DNA of 64,000 nt from NCBI GenBank assembly GCA_031213475.1, contig JARUPZ010000004.1:7666729-7730728 (forward strand). The letters run 5' to 3'. Shown here piece after piece: positions 24,031 through 34,185 of the stretch. Under the pieces are notes generated by a model. The model searched no databases. It saw nothing but the letters and a program-made list of their open reading frames with translations, and was not told the origin of the DNA. Position 1 is the stretch's first letter. Every line of letters begins with the position of its first letter. The DNA comes from Nereocystis luetkeana (lineage: Eukaryota; Sar; Phaeophyceae; Laminariales; Laminariaceae). The position numbers and the translations under genes were made by a program.

Positions 24031-26319
24031 CTGCAGCGCATAACGGAAGGCCGCGCGGTTATAAACCCCTTTCACAATTGCATCCACGCTTTAAGGATAA
24101 AATTACTTGGAATTGGTGTAGGAGAATGTTGGCACCAGGGGAAAAAAAAATAAGTTGAGCGTAAGACGAGGGTGAGAGAGAGGTATGTTCGCGAAATGTT
24201 TGCCGTGGTGTTTAAAGCCACGCGAAAGCGAAGCACAACACTTTTTTTTAAGGTTCTCGTCTGCCTCATATTTTCCGGTGCAGTAGCACTATTAATAGAT
24301 AGCACATGACGCATGAAAATGGTGCAGGTGGCGTGTCGGCAAACCTCAGGACAACTTTCCCATGTAACAGACTACTTCACACCGCACACGCACAGCAGTG
24401 CTTCCCTGGCGGTATTCTGCCCGGAACCCCTGCTCGGTGCACGTGGGTGAGACACTCGAAAATGCACCCGCGGCAGACACATGGAGTACACCGGGGGAGG
24501 GGGAAGGGGGGGGAGGCTGCGGAGCATTTCATTGGAGGGTGTCAAACATTTCTGGGAGTAATCGTTACCGGCACTCTACGGTGCACCCCTTCCGAGTGAA
24601 AGGTTCACCTGCAGGCCTCTGTCTAGCGGAAACGGAGGTATAGACGGAATCCATGAAGATCAGTGTCAAGTCTCTGATGGTAGAGAGGGTGGTCGCGGGC
24701 CGATTTGTTTTTTTCGTCTCGTCATGTCAACCGAGCTTGCACTTGTTCACCGTATACAAGTTAAGGCCACCGTACAGAAGGAAGTTCAGTATGAGGGGGG
24801 CCGACGACAAGGGATAAACGGCACGTGAGGGACCTCAAAGTTCTGTCCACCGTTTTCTTCTCCCGCCTTGAGGGACAACACCCAATACGGGACGGTCGGC
24901 TAGGTCCCCTAAATCGAGGCCAAATCTGCTCCGGAGCGTTGGTACATCAGAGGCGTCTCCACTCCGACGCACCAGAATCCCTCAAGAGGGACTGCCGGCT
25001 GTAGTAGTTCCTACTGACCACGGCAGCCTTCGTGGTCTCTAACAATACCGTGAAACACTATCACACAGGGGTGATAAGAGAACACACCCCCTGGGACGAT
25101 TTTCATAGCTGGGTTGTTCGACAACGGGGAGGGCGTGCTGAGTACGACAAGAGCGATTCGCCCATGCAACCTTCTCGACGAAAGATTTCCAAGGCCACCA
25201 CGTTCGTTGTGTGCGCCCCTTAAGGCATGTTTTGGAGAAAAAACGGGTCTGAAAATTCGTCCTAGGGGGGGTGTTGTCGTATCACCCAGTGTGATACGGT
25301 AGTCCCAACACACATTTTCAGTGGAGCAGTGTCCCAGCTATTGGTTGCATGTAGTGCTCGCTAGCCAACCCGGATTAAAACAACGGTGGGACTTGGAAGG
25401 GAGAGACAGGGGATGCACAGCTCTATACGCACGAGCGTATTTTCTTGGAAGGGGCAGCCGGTGTGAAAACTCACTACCAACAATTTTCAAAACTGACCGC
25501 TACCCCTCGGCAAGCTAGTTTGATCGCGGCGCGAGAACCACCTTAATTCGGGGGTAAGGGTAAGTCAATAATAACATCTTGCACTTCTAGAGGGTTCATC
25601 GACCGCGTGTAACAAGTTGGGGTCTAGTTTTTTTTTTCTACCCGACAAAAGATTAATATGAACAGTATCAGTGCGTCTGTTACTTATGTAGCAAAGGGTC
25701 GGGGGGTGGGGGCGGGGGGAGTCGGTTGTAGCGCTTGCAGGGTTCCGACACACAGGTGCTCCGGTCAAGCGTGGTAACGTAAATTGCGGTCGTCGTATTC
25801 GTTTTCCGTGGCACAGCGCTGAAAAACGTTCACGGTGCACGAGACGATTTGCCCGCGCGATGGCGAGGACGCACACGGTTGGTGCCCTTACACGTGTTTC
25901 ACACGACGAGGCGCTCACATCAACAACAACAACAACAAAAGTTGAGCAGAAAAAATGGCTGCCCCACGAACTATTACGGGGGGCCATGGTTAATAGGACC
26001 AAATATTGTTAGTAAAAATGTTTAAATATATAGGTTTTTATGTATACCATAGATCCTATTAACTATTGGTTCCCCGCAATAGGAGACCATTGTATGGTTA
26101 CAACAAATGACACGACGGCGTGAACGATCGCATCTCCCCGTGCCCTCCCATGCCTCCCAAGGTCAATTTCACCCCCACACTTCCGTCAAACACAACTCTC
26201 AGCACCCCAACCCCAACCCCAACCCCAACCCCCCCCCCCCCCCACCGCCTCGTCCCGTCCACCTTTCGACCCAGCGAACATACGGTATCGACGTATAGTA
26301 GAACACCAAGAGCACCCAC
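24031..26319 (-). other. Kinase intron, repeats sparse
   Basis: About 2.3 kb between the exons at 26320 and 24030. Contains one MITE-A (25974-26079). Frames such as minus 25011-25313 and 25565-26002 have no motif and are not reported as genes. Confidence 0.6.
25974..26079. mobile_element. MITE-A copy in a kinase intron
   Basis: TTACGGGGGGCC left end, TTCCCCGCAA right end, TA on both sides (25972-25973 and 26080-26081). Confidence 0.9.
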
Positions 26320-26492
26320 CCTGCTGAGCCACATGTTGTGGCTCTTGTAGATGTTCTTCGACACGACGAGGAGGATGAGGTGCCCGAGGGCGAAGACATC
26401 CTGGTCGGCGCGGCAGGGCATGTGCTTCTGCAGAATCGCTTCAGGCGGCGTGATGCCCAAGCTCCCGTGCCCCTTTCTCAGGTCCCCAAAGG
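26320..26492 (-). CDS. Kinase exon: P+1 loop, APE-like motif, helix F
   Basis: 173 bp: acceptor CACGGCAG before 26492, donor AGG|GTGGGT after 26320. Starts with two bases that complete a codon left by the 27129 exon, giving ...DLGLAL-A-FGDLRKGHG. Then GSLGITPPEAILQK (place of the usual G-T-x-x-(Y/W)xAPE; here PPE), and DQDVFALGHLILLVV, equivalent to subdomain IX (the D-x-(W/Y)-S-x-G motif). Ends in phase 0. Cytoplasmic Ser/Thr-type kinase by overall pattern; substrate unknown. Confidence 0.85.
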
Positions 26493-26553
26493 CTGCCGTG
26501 TCGATCATGATGGCGTATTCCATCGCGGTACAACACAACGAGCGCACGAATTG

Positions 26554-26573
26554 GGGGGGGGGGGGGGGGGGGG
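26554..26573 (+). repeat. Poly-G tract
   Basis: About 20 consecutive G, followed by a (GGTGGC)n-like stretch. It lies in the intron just upstream of the kinase exon at 26492, so on the transcript it is a C-rich tract near the acceptor. Confidence 0.9.
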
Positions 26574-27128
26574 GCGGCAATTGGCGGTGGCGGTGGCGGT
26601 GGTGCGGAGTTAAAATAGGAGTGCGGGGGCGGATGGTGCTATTAATAGTACACGGCAAAAAGAAATGCTTACCTGGTAAATAGCAACCAAAAGCAGGGAA
26701 ATGCAATGCTCAAAGGAAAGGAACAAACACGTCAACGCTCAGCACAGGCAGGCAGGCGGAGGGGACGGGGGGGGCGGGGGGGGGGGGGGGGGGGGCGGGA
26801 ATGCACGGCAACGACGGGGAAACAATTACAACAACAGAGGAATGCGGGGCGAAAACAGGCCGCGCACGAACTATCACATAGGTGAACGGAGGGCATGCAG
26901 GGCAGCAAAGGGAGCGATGATGAAGCCTACATAGCGTTAACCTTGTGAAGCACTATTTTCACAGCCCATGCACGTACAACACCACCACCATCAACACCAC
27001 CGCGGAATTCCACTGAGTGGCGAAATCGTAGTTTATTGACGCGCACCGCTCTTGCCTGCGCCACCCCACCCCCCTCCCCGCGCACCGCCACGCGTTTTCT
27101 TGTCGAGACAAATCCAATGCGCGCTCAC

Positions 27129-27280
27129 CCAGTGCAAGGCCGAGATCGGCCAGCTTTGCCGTGAGGCCAGTCTCGGTGTCTTCTCCCTTGAACAGAAGAA
27201 TGTTCGCGGGTTTTAGATCGTTGTGCCCGATACCGTGCTCGTGGAGGAATGCGAGGCCAGCGGTAACCCCGGCCAGGTGT
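27129..27280 (-). CDS. Kinase exon: catalytic loop and DFG-like motif
   Basis: 152 bp: acceptor CTTCGTAG before 27280, donor CTGG|GTGAGC after 27129. Phase 2 in, phase 1 out, matching both neighbours. Encodes HLAGVTAGLAFLHEHGIGHN then DLKPANILLF and KLADLGLAL: subdomain VIb is HNDLKPAN (catalytic Asp, Lys and Asn present, Arg of HRD replaced by Asn) and subdomain VII is DLG instead of DFG. This makes it a non-RD kinase, probably active since the Asp residues are kept. Confidence 0.92.
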
Positions 27281-27477
27281 CTACGAAGCAGCAAGCGGGC
27301 GAGGGAGCAGACAGAGCGCGCGAACGGGAGGCGAGGGGTTGCCTCAATTCACGTCTGCTGAATGGGCGCGACAGCACCAGCAGCAGCACGTACTGCGACC
27401 GCCCTGCAGGCGCTTTCATTTTTGTTTTACTGTTTCCATCGTAGTATTTTGTTTCGCCGTTATTTTATCTCTCCTTC

Positions 27478-27690
27478 TAGTCGTAACTCAGATCCGGGGG
27501 TCACACAACAGGCTCTCCTTCCCCCCGTCCCCACTTACTTACGGTTCGTGCCTAGTTTTTTTGTTTTGGCTAGCTAATCTCGAACTCTTTCTTCCCTACC
27601 CACGTTATGCGCTCCCAGCGGTTGATTCTTTCGAGTTTCGCGAATAAAGTTAGAGTCTTGTGAATGTGGGCTTTGAACCCATGTATCAAC
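27478..27690 (-). mobile_element. SINE-1 copy (tRNA-derived)
   Basis: On minus: GGGTTCAAAGCCC (B-box and T-arm-like), CTCTAACTTTATTCGCGAAA, then GTGACCCCCGGATCTGAGTTACGA at the other end. Same order of blocks as in 57479-57762. The tRNA head is truncated. Confidence 0.7.
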
Positions 27691-27794
27691 CTTAGCAGCA
27701 CCACGGATATATACCAGTTCCTCGAAAACGAAAGAAAATTAACGGCATGTCTCCGACGGCCAGCTGCTACTAAGGCCAGAGTTTACAGACGGGG

Positions 27795-28325
27795 TCACCT
27801 TACGGCGGGGGGGGGGGGGGGGGGCGTACTCCTTATCATGCATGGTCGTCGTCGTATGACCATAGACCTTCGCATACCTACAATGCCGGGACGGAGAACG
27901 TCGCGTTTTAACCGACCAGGCAGACAATGCCTGCATCAAGCGCGAAGCGCCGTGAGGTGTTGTGCGAGTCGCATGAAGGGTGAGCTGCGTCCTACTAAGA
28001 ACCGTTTTAGAGGCGGATTTTCTTGCATATGGATGACGGCATCAATGAATTGATTTAATTTCTGGTGTGGCCCCTTCCAGATACAGCAATGGGTTCACAA
28101 TGTAACTGCCTCTTGGGTGCCTCCCAATCTACGCACTACGTGATGCGTTCATCCCCCTTGTGCGGAGTAACCTTGCACACGAACTATCAAACACGATTGC
28201 CAGTCGCGGTGACCGCCAAAAACAAAAGAAAAATTAATGACACCCTTGTTTAGATCACGCAGGGAGAGGGGATTTTTTACAGCGTCGTCGCCAACCGACG
28301 CGAACCCAACCCCTATATATACCTG
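27795..28325 (+). repeat. Repeat R3 copy 1 (first of a dimer)
   Basis: About 530 bp. Diagnostic blocks in order: G-run, CATGCATGGTCGTCGTCGTATG, CTACAATGCCGGGACGGAG, CCAGGCAGACAATGCCTGCA, AAGCGCGAAGCGCCGTGAGG, GAGCTGCGTCCTACTAAGAACC, TTGATTTAATTTC, then CGCCAACCGACGCGAACCCA and CCTATATATA at the end. Confidence 0.8.
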
Positions 28326-28640
28326 GTATATAATATAGGAGAGGTGGAAGGTACTTTCGGCCGAAAAACGAAAAAAAATGTACCGAAATACGTAGCTATA
28401 GAAAATGAGTACGTAGCTGTGGGCGGTTGGCTGGAGAGGGTGCACTCATTTTCATTCATGGCCGTAGTCGTATGACCATTGGCCCTCACATCCCTACAAC
28501 GCCGGGACGGAGCGCGTCGAGGTTTAACCGAACAGGCAGACAACGCTAGCACCAAGAGCGAAGCGCCGTGAGGTGTTGGCCGAGTCGCATGAGGGGTGAG
28601 CTGCATCCTACTATGAGCCTCTTGTGAGGCGAGGGGACTA
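28326..28640 (+). repeat. Repeat R3 copy 2, 3'-truncated (second of a dimer)
   Basis: Starts at the CTATATATAC junction where copy 1 ends and repeats the first half of the unit up to GAGCTGCATCCTACTATGAGCC, then stops. Confidence 0.75.
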
Positions 28641-29147
28641 AACGCGTACCGGGGGAGGGAGAACGGCGGTAAACAAAGTAAATTTTCAAGACATTTCCTC
28701 TCGAAATGGGGGGGGGGGGGGATGCTTGCCTGACCACACGGCCACCAGATACTAGAACAGCGTAATATTTCGGTGACATGGATTGCTTCACGGCAACGTT
28801 GGCTGCGTTTTCGGCGGGATAGACTGCGTAGCGACAGTATCGACCGGCTTCCGAGGAGGTTGGCTGGGTTTCGCCAAATATTAGCTGCTTTTTCGATATT
28901 TTCAGTAGATTTTCGACGACAGTGGCTGGCTTTTGACAAACATTTGCCCCGGTTTTCGAGAACGCTGACTGATTTTCGACGGTATTGGTCGTGTTCCGAC
29001 CATATGGTTGGCTGCTTCTCGACATCGTGGCCGCTAGGTGCTGTGATTTCCTACGACGTGCTGTAGGTACATTTGAGCTACGCACACAACAGCGCAGCAG
29101 CGGTGGCGGTCTGATCTACTGTAGGGAAACAGACCACACCGACTTAC
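28641..29147 (-). other. Kinase intron sequence
   Basis: Unique intronic sequence with a G12 run near 28710. A minus frame through 28546-29085 reads repeated 'Q-P/AFSKTGANV-CQKPATVVENL' type segments, which come from loosely periodic TTTTCGA-type sequence and not from a recognised protein. Confidence 0.45.
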
Positions 29148-29294
29148 CCCATGAGGTCGCACAGGCTCATATCCGTCAGGGCCCAGGAGTGCCTGTTAAG
29201 GTCGCACTCTCCGAGCTCGAAGAGGATCTGCAACTTGGCGGAGTTACAGTCGTCCATCGCGTACGCTTGGGTAACATTCGCGTGCGGTGGCAGC
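29148..29294 (-). CDS. Kinase exon: beta4-beta5, hinge, helix D
   Basis: 147 bp: acceptor CTCTATCGCAG before 29294, donor ATGGG|GTAAGT after 29148. Phase in: one base completes a codon; phase out: two bases, matching the catalytic-loop exon. Encodes LPPHANVTQAYAMDDCN, KLQILFELGECDLNRHS: the usual 'L-x-x-HPN-(I/V)-x-x-x' start, the hinge after LQILFE, and GECDL. The preceding exon, which should carry helix C and its conserved Glu, was not found. Confidence 0.82.
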
Positions 29295-29578
29295 CTGCGA
29301 TAGAGGCGTGTGAATCGTGGCATACAAGACGCGGAGGGAGGGGGAAGGGGGGGGAAGGGGGGGGGGGGGGAGAGATGTAGATAAATATCACGCTGGTAAA
29401 TATGCGTCTGGTGGCGAATAGCATAGCCTCCTGGGCACGAGAATTGCGCCGAAGCGTTCAGACTCAATGGTCTAGGGGGGCGCGGGGCAACCGGGCGTGG
29501 GGTGGGTGGGTGGGTAGAAAACAACGCCACCTTAACGTCAACTCCACAACAAGGGAGCGCGCGGGGGGGCGGGGGGGG

Positions 29579-29579
<1 letters not shown>

Positions 29580-29621
<42 letters not shown>
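29580..29621 (+). repeat. 42-base poly-G tract
   Basis: Uninterrupted G42, preceded by G7 and G8 blocks (29563-29578). On the kinase transcript it is poly-C. Confidence 0.95.
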
Positions 29622-29939
29622 CTGCAGCCTCGTCTCAACTCCAATTGTTTTTGGGTCTCCACCCTCCTCTCCCCCTCTCCCAATGTCTTGCATGGCACGA
29701 TTGACCTGCCTCTGATGTAGTCTTCCACCTCACAAGAACATCGCCCAAGCGAAGGCGATAGACGACCGCGATACCTCAACCTTCATGTGAATTGAACGTG
29801 TCCGGGTGAGCTCGCTGTAATCTGCATTTGTACAAGTAAAATGGTCCGCCTTCAACTAGACGTTTGGTCAATATTTGATGTCCTTCCTACTAACATATTA
29901 CCTGGTACGACATGGGAGAAAAAATATAAATAGCTATTT

Positions 29940-30640
29940 GCTCTCGTCGCGTGTATAGTTCCTTTGGGTTTCGGTATGGGGAAAAAAAAGCTGATACGTT
30001 GAGTAATTTCATGTCTAAATATAATATGTATTTAGTATGATAAAAAAAAGTTGATATTAATAGTTGCGTAGTTTCATGTCGATCGCCGATTTTGTGTTGT
30101 GGTCCGGGAAAAAAAAAAAGTTGTGATTTGAGTGATTTCATGTCTAGATCCGGTTTGTACCATGATCAGGAAAAAAACATTGGTCAGTTAAATGGTTTCA
30201 TGTTCGAAGCTGATTTTCGCACTTCGGTATGACAAAAGAAAAAAGGTTCGTTGGATTATGTAATATCTGTACTGTATCTGTTTTGTGTTTTGGTATGGAA
30301 AATAAAATTGTCGATTGAGCAATTTTCTTGACAATATCTGGTTTGTGTTTTCATAAGGGAGGAACAAAAAGTGATTGCTTGAGTTGTTTCGTGTCTAAAT
30401 CTGGTCTGTGTTTCGGTATGAGAAAAAAATGGTTATTACGGGGGACCATAGTTAATAGGACCAAATACTGTGAGCAAAAATAGCGAAACATGTAGGTTTT
30501 TGAATGTAGCGTAGGTCCTATTTGATATGGTCCCCCGTAATCGTCGAGTTTCTTCATGTCCATCTCTGTTTCGTGATCTGGTATGGGAAAAAGAGTCATG
30601 TCTAAGTCTAGTTGGTGGTGTGGGAAAAACGCCATGATGC
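29940..30640 (+). repeat. ~63-bp minisatellite, interrupted by MITE-A
   Basis: About nine to ten diverged units, each with a GGTATGGGAAAAAAA-like A-rich core and ATTTCATGTCTAAATCTG-like flank. Cores lie near 29972, 30034, 30100, 30159, 30225, 30290, 30353, 30414, then after the MITE near 30580 and 30614, i.e. a spacing of about 60-66 bases. Confidence 0.75.
30436..30540. mobile_element. MITE-A copy inside the minisatellite
   Basis: 105 bp, TTACGGGGGACC...GGTCCCCCGTAA. TA on the left (30434-30435), TC on the right, so one flank has mutated. Confidence 0.9.
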
Positions 30641-31640
30641 CGTGTCCATGGTGTTGTGCCTCCCGCTCTGGTAGGTCTGGTCATTGAGCTGCTGTTCGCA
30701 TGCTGTCTATGCCTGCTCTATGTGTAAACATTCGTGCGGGAAGGGGCAGTCTATACATTGCAAGATTAGTGTCTTGTGGCTTTTTTCACAGCGTCGTCGC
30801 CACTTGACGCCAACCCCTCCTACTCCAGAGCAGGGGGAGGGGGAGGGCGGTCACGAACCAAAGGAAGCGGGGTGGTCGTGTGCAGGCAAAAATCAGGGCT
30901 AGGTACACTTACAAAATACTTCGTACACATGTATCCTACAGTTGTGCACTCGCTGCAGCTTGAAATGCATTGTGGTATGACGCCCGCACACCCACACCCA
31001 CGCCTCACCGACAGTAAACGGCCATTTCGGCCATGAGGCTTTCCCGGGGCGTTTTCATAGCTGCAGAATTTTGTACGGAGCCGTCTCCCATGTCCTGTCA
31101 TGGCAGAACAGAGAGGGTTAGCGTAAGCAGTGTGTGAAAGGGGGGGAGCAAAACAGAGCACCGGACGAAATTAAGGGGGTGGGAGGAGGGGAGGGGAGGG
31201 GGGGGGGGGGGGGGGCGAGTGAGGGAGGTGAGGCTAGGAGCACGATGGCAAAGTAAGGGAGAAAAAATACGAAGAGCACACTGCGGCTGACGGAACCGTT
31301 CCTCGACATAAACAGGCAAACACTGCCGAATCGGTACAAACGTAAAATGTATGGCACGAGCCCCCCTTTTCCCCTGCACACTATATGCCAGGCACTACAG
31401 CAGCTTGGACAGCACAAGACCCCAGTGCAGCATCGCCACAGTACATATCCGATCACGAGGGAGGGAAAAGTCATGACCGTGAGCTGTCCGGACTTCACGG
31501 CTAACATGTTTAGTTGGGTGGCGAAGTAGGCCAACTACTGTTAGGGGGGTAGCAAAATAAGCCAACTGCTATTGGTTCTGTGGCGAAGAAAGCCAACTAC
31601 TCCCAGTCGGGTAAAGGGTAAGTAAAAACAATACTTGGAT
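30641..31640. other. Intron sequence, no gene
   Basis: Contains an R3-like tail fragment near 30785-30815 (CACAGCGTCGTCGCCACTTG), an 18-base G run at 31198-31215, and a short duplicated motif GTGGCGAAGTAGGCCAACTA near 31518 and 31582. Frames here are not supported. Confidence 0.4.
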
Positions 31641-31647
31641 CCACACG

Positions 31648-31680
<33 letters not shown>
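31648..31680 (+). repeat. 33-base poly-C tract
   Basis: Uninterrupted C33, followed by TCCCCCTCGGCCGGCCGGCC. Its orientation is opposite to the G42 tract at 29580. Confidence 0.95.
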
Positions 31681-31683
<3 letters not shown>

Positions 31684-31699
31684 CCCTCGGCCGGCCGGC

Positions 31700-33720
31700 C
31701 CAAAAACAATACCGGTACCTGGTACCAGGTATAGATCTATATATATATATATCGAACAAAGTATGCATTTCGAAGCCTTGTTGACACCAGTTGGTCTGCA
31801 AGACGTTGTCGAATAGCTACACCTGAGTTGTACGTGCTGTAGTTGTTGAGGTATTGTTCATGCCTTGCTGTGTGCGTGCAGTTGGGTTGTTCCTTTTCGT
31901 CGTTTTTTATCTTGGTTAAATTACTGTTCTTAGGGTAGTTTCCAAAAACAATTGGCTGGCCAAGGCTGTAACAACCAAGTCGATATTTTTGTTCTAACTT
32001 ATCCCAACCCGAACACACCTGCGCCGCCAACATGTGGTCGGAAACAAACGGTGAAAGGACTTGCTTGCTTGATAAAAGTACGACACCCCGTCGATTTTGT
32101 GGGTAAACGAATCATTTGGAACAGTCCACCTCACCGACTGCTCTGCAACAACCCAACCAATCGCTACTTGAACGAATGGCGCCCACAGGAAGGCGACCAA
32201 CACGTGCAAATACAATAAGGAGCACCTTGGAGCAGGCCACTCAAACTTACCCCCCAACCCCCTCCCCCCCCCCCCTATTAGTCCAAGCTTAGGCCGTTTA
32301 TCTTCAGGGCGGCTTGCACACAAAAGTTGCGCAAAATAACACTTCGCATTCCGACCATGTGTGGCCACCGCCGTCAAGCTCGGGATTCTTTTAGCCAGCA
32401 GAGAGACCGCGCTGCGCCATGGCTCAACAACGCTTGAGCTTGGTTCATTCCCTCTTGAATGAATCGGGATGTTTCGGGGACCGACGCTACCGAGGCGTAG
32501 GTGTACGTGTGCGTGCGTGCGCGCGGTTGGTAGAAAACCGGGGGGGGCGCTCGTCGTGCGTCTCACCCGATCTCGCCGCGTTTTTTCGACGGTTTCAAAA
32601 AAACATATCGGTCTCGCCGCATTATGGTGAAACCTACATCATCAGTGGCTTTCAAAGCAGGGCCTCGTGGTGTACGGAGCTCAAGTCACCTGCCAGACCT
32701 ACGTTGCCTAGGCTGCTAGATTTTATGATTAGGCTGCACCAGGCCAGGCAATGGATCAGGCGGTGATTGTTCGCCCTTCTACACAGCAGCCCACAGTGGA
32801 ATGCTGTTTCTTTCATCTCTCAAGTCTGAATGCTCCGACGAAGAATGAAGTGACTTGATAGTACCCAGTTCGAGTACTTTCGTCCCCAGCAGCCCCAGGT
32901 TCTAGGTCAAGTGGCTTATTGCGTATAGGAGTTAGTGTTGAGTCTTTGTTGAAAAAAGGATTTGGTGTACTTTGAGAAACAAGCCCCCCACCCCCCTCGG
33001 CCGGCCCAATTTGAAACAAGTGGAGTGTGGTTCCAGGATTTGTTTTCACTCACCCTTGGTCGGGTGGCGAATCAAGCCAACAATAACTACATGTAGTTGA
33101 GGTGGCGAAGTGGATCAACCAACCGACTTACCCGGTAATACTCAAGTGGTTTATTTCTTTCAATCATCACTTTAACTTTCCAGCTTAACTCGTAGGAGGT
33201 TTTACCCTCAGCGATATTCTTCTGGACAAGTCGTGCTCGCAGGTGTCGTCCCTTCGCCCCCCCCGTACGTGCCTCCATTTTTATCGCGCATACGGTTCAT
33301 CATCCCCACTGCTCGTCGATGTTTTATCGAGTTTTGCTACTTCACGATCCCGCGCTTCCCGCTGATCAACCTCACGAGAATGCGCTCGGTGAGACTGGAA
33401 ACCCACGAAATTGATCTCAGTGGGCACGCGGACCACCTACCAAGCCACCGGGGACGCCGTAGTGCATCGGAACAATAAACGCACGTCACACCACCAAAAC
33501 AGTCGCTCCGGCGGTCAGATGCAAAGATGCAGAACTCCGCAAATTTACCGCCCGCCAGCTCTAATGGGGGAGACGTGTGTAACGGAGGTGCGGAGAGCCC
33601 ACGACCAGCCCAAACGCCGCCCATGCGCCCTCGTTTGCCTCCCACACCTGGCTGCGATGACTGCAGTATGTTTCGTATCGTAGCTGCAATACCTACGAAC
33701 GGCAGGTCAACGAATGAGCT
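31700..33720. other. Kinase intron region; candidate small exons only
   Basis: Two splice-bounded frames on minus deserve a look for the missing kinase exon. One is about 33132-33221: TTGTCCAG, a frame beginning KNIAEGKTSYELSWKVKV, then CGG|GTAAGT; phase 0/0 but AT-rich codons. The other is near 33590-33660, with VWEANEGAWAAFGLVVG after CAG. Neither gives the needed phase (0 in, 2 out) alone. The rest has no feature. Confidence 0.3.
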
Positions 33721-33721
33721 A

Positions 33722-33831
33722 TTTGCGGGGGGCCATAGTAAACAGGACCAATTATTGCTGGTGAAAATAGGGAGACATATAGATTTTTGTGTACACCGTA
33801 GGTCCCATCTAATATGCCCCCCCCCCCGTAG
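33722..33831. mobile_element. MITE-A copy, diverged
   Basis: TTTGCGGGGGGCCATAGTAAAC on the left, CCCCCCCCCGTAGCA on the right; inverted arms still pair. Confidence 0.75.
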
Positions 33832-33888
33832 CAGTCGGCCACTTCAATTCGGCCACCATCTCACAGCCCCCGGCAAGGCACAGCTCAC

Positions 33889-34185
33889 CGTCTTCTGGGT
33901 CTTGAGGGCGAAGTACTCGCGCGGGGTGAACGCCGACACCTTGTCCACGCGACCGAAGCCTCCCTCCCCGAGCAGTTCTCTCCTGACATACCATTCCTTC
34001 TCCGCGCACAGGATTTCCTCTGCGATGAAGACGTCCTTCCCTTCGCTGTCGCCCGTGTCCACCGCTGCCACCGCCGCCGCCCGCACGTGCTCGACGAACG
34101 CCTTGTAGAACCCCCCCTCCTCCCGGTTCGCGATCTCTTCGGTAATGCTATTTGCCGGCGGGGAGTGGCTCGCAAATCGGACGAG
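33889..34185 (-). CDS. Kinase exon: start of kinase domain (Gly-loop, VAIK-type Lys)
   Basis: 297 bp (99 codons), phase 0/0: acceptor GCCTGCAG before 34185, donor ACG|GTGAGC after 33889. The first ~55 residues are helical and acidic (ITEEIANREEGGFYKAFVEH). Then EWYVRRELLGEGGFGRVDKV: the Gly-rich loop GEGGFG-V, and YFALKTQKT: the ATP-anchoring Lys in the A-L-K motif (VAIK equivalent). Clear start of a protein kinase domain; the rest continues in the exons at 29294, 27280, 26492, 24030 and 22706. Confidence 0.9.

Noticed and set aside
25011-26002. Minus-strand ORFs of 100 and 145 codons
   Set aside because: No motifs; they lie inside a kinase intron, and the second starts within a MITE-A copy.
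30820-31060. Possible kinase exon ending TATTTT|GTAAGT with RVHNCRIHVYEVF
   Set aside because: Splice sites are decent but the phase (0 in, 1 out) does not fit the next exon and the peptide does not resemble helix C.
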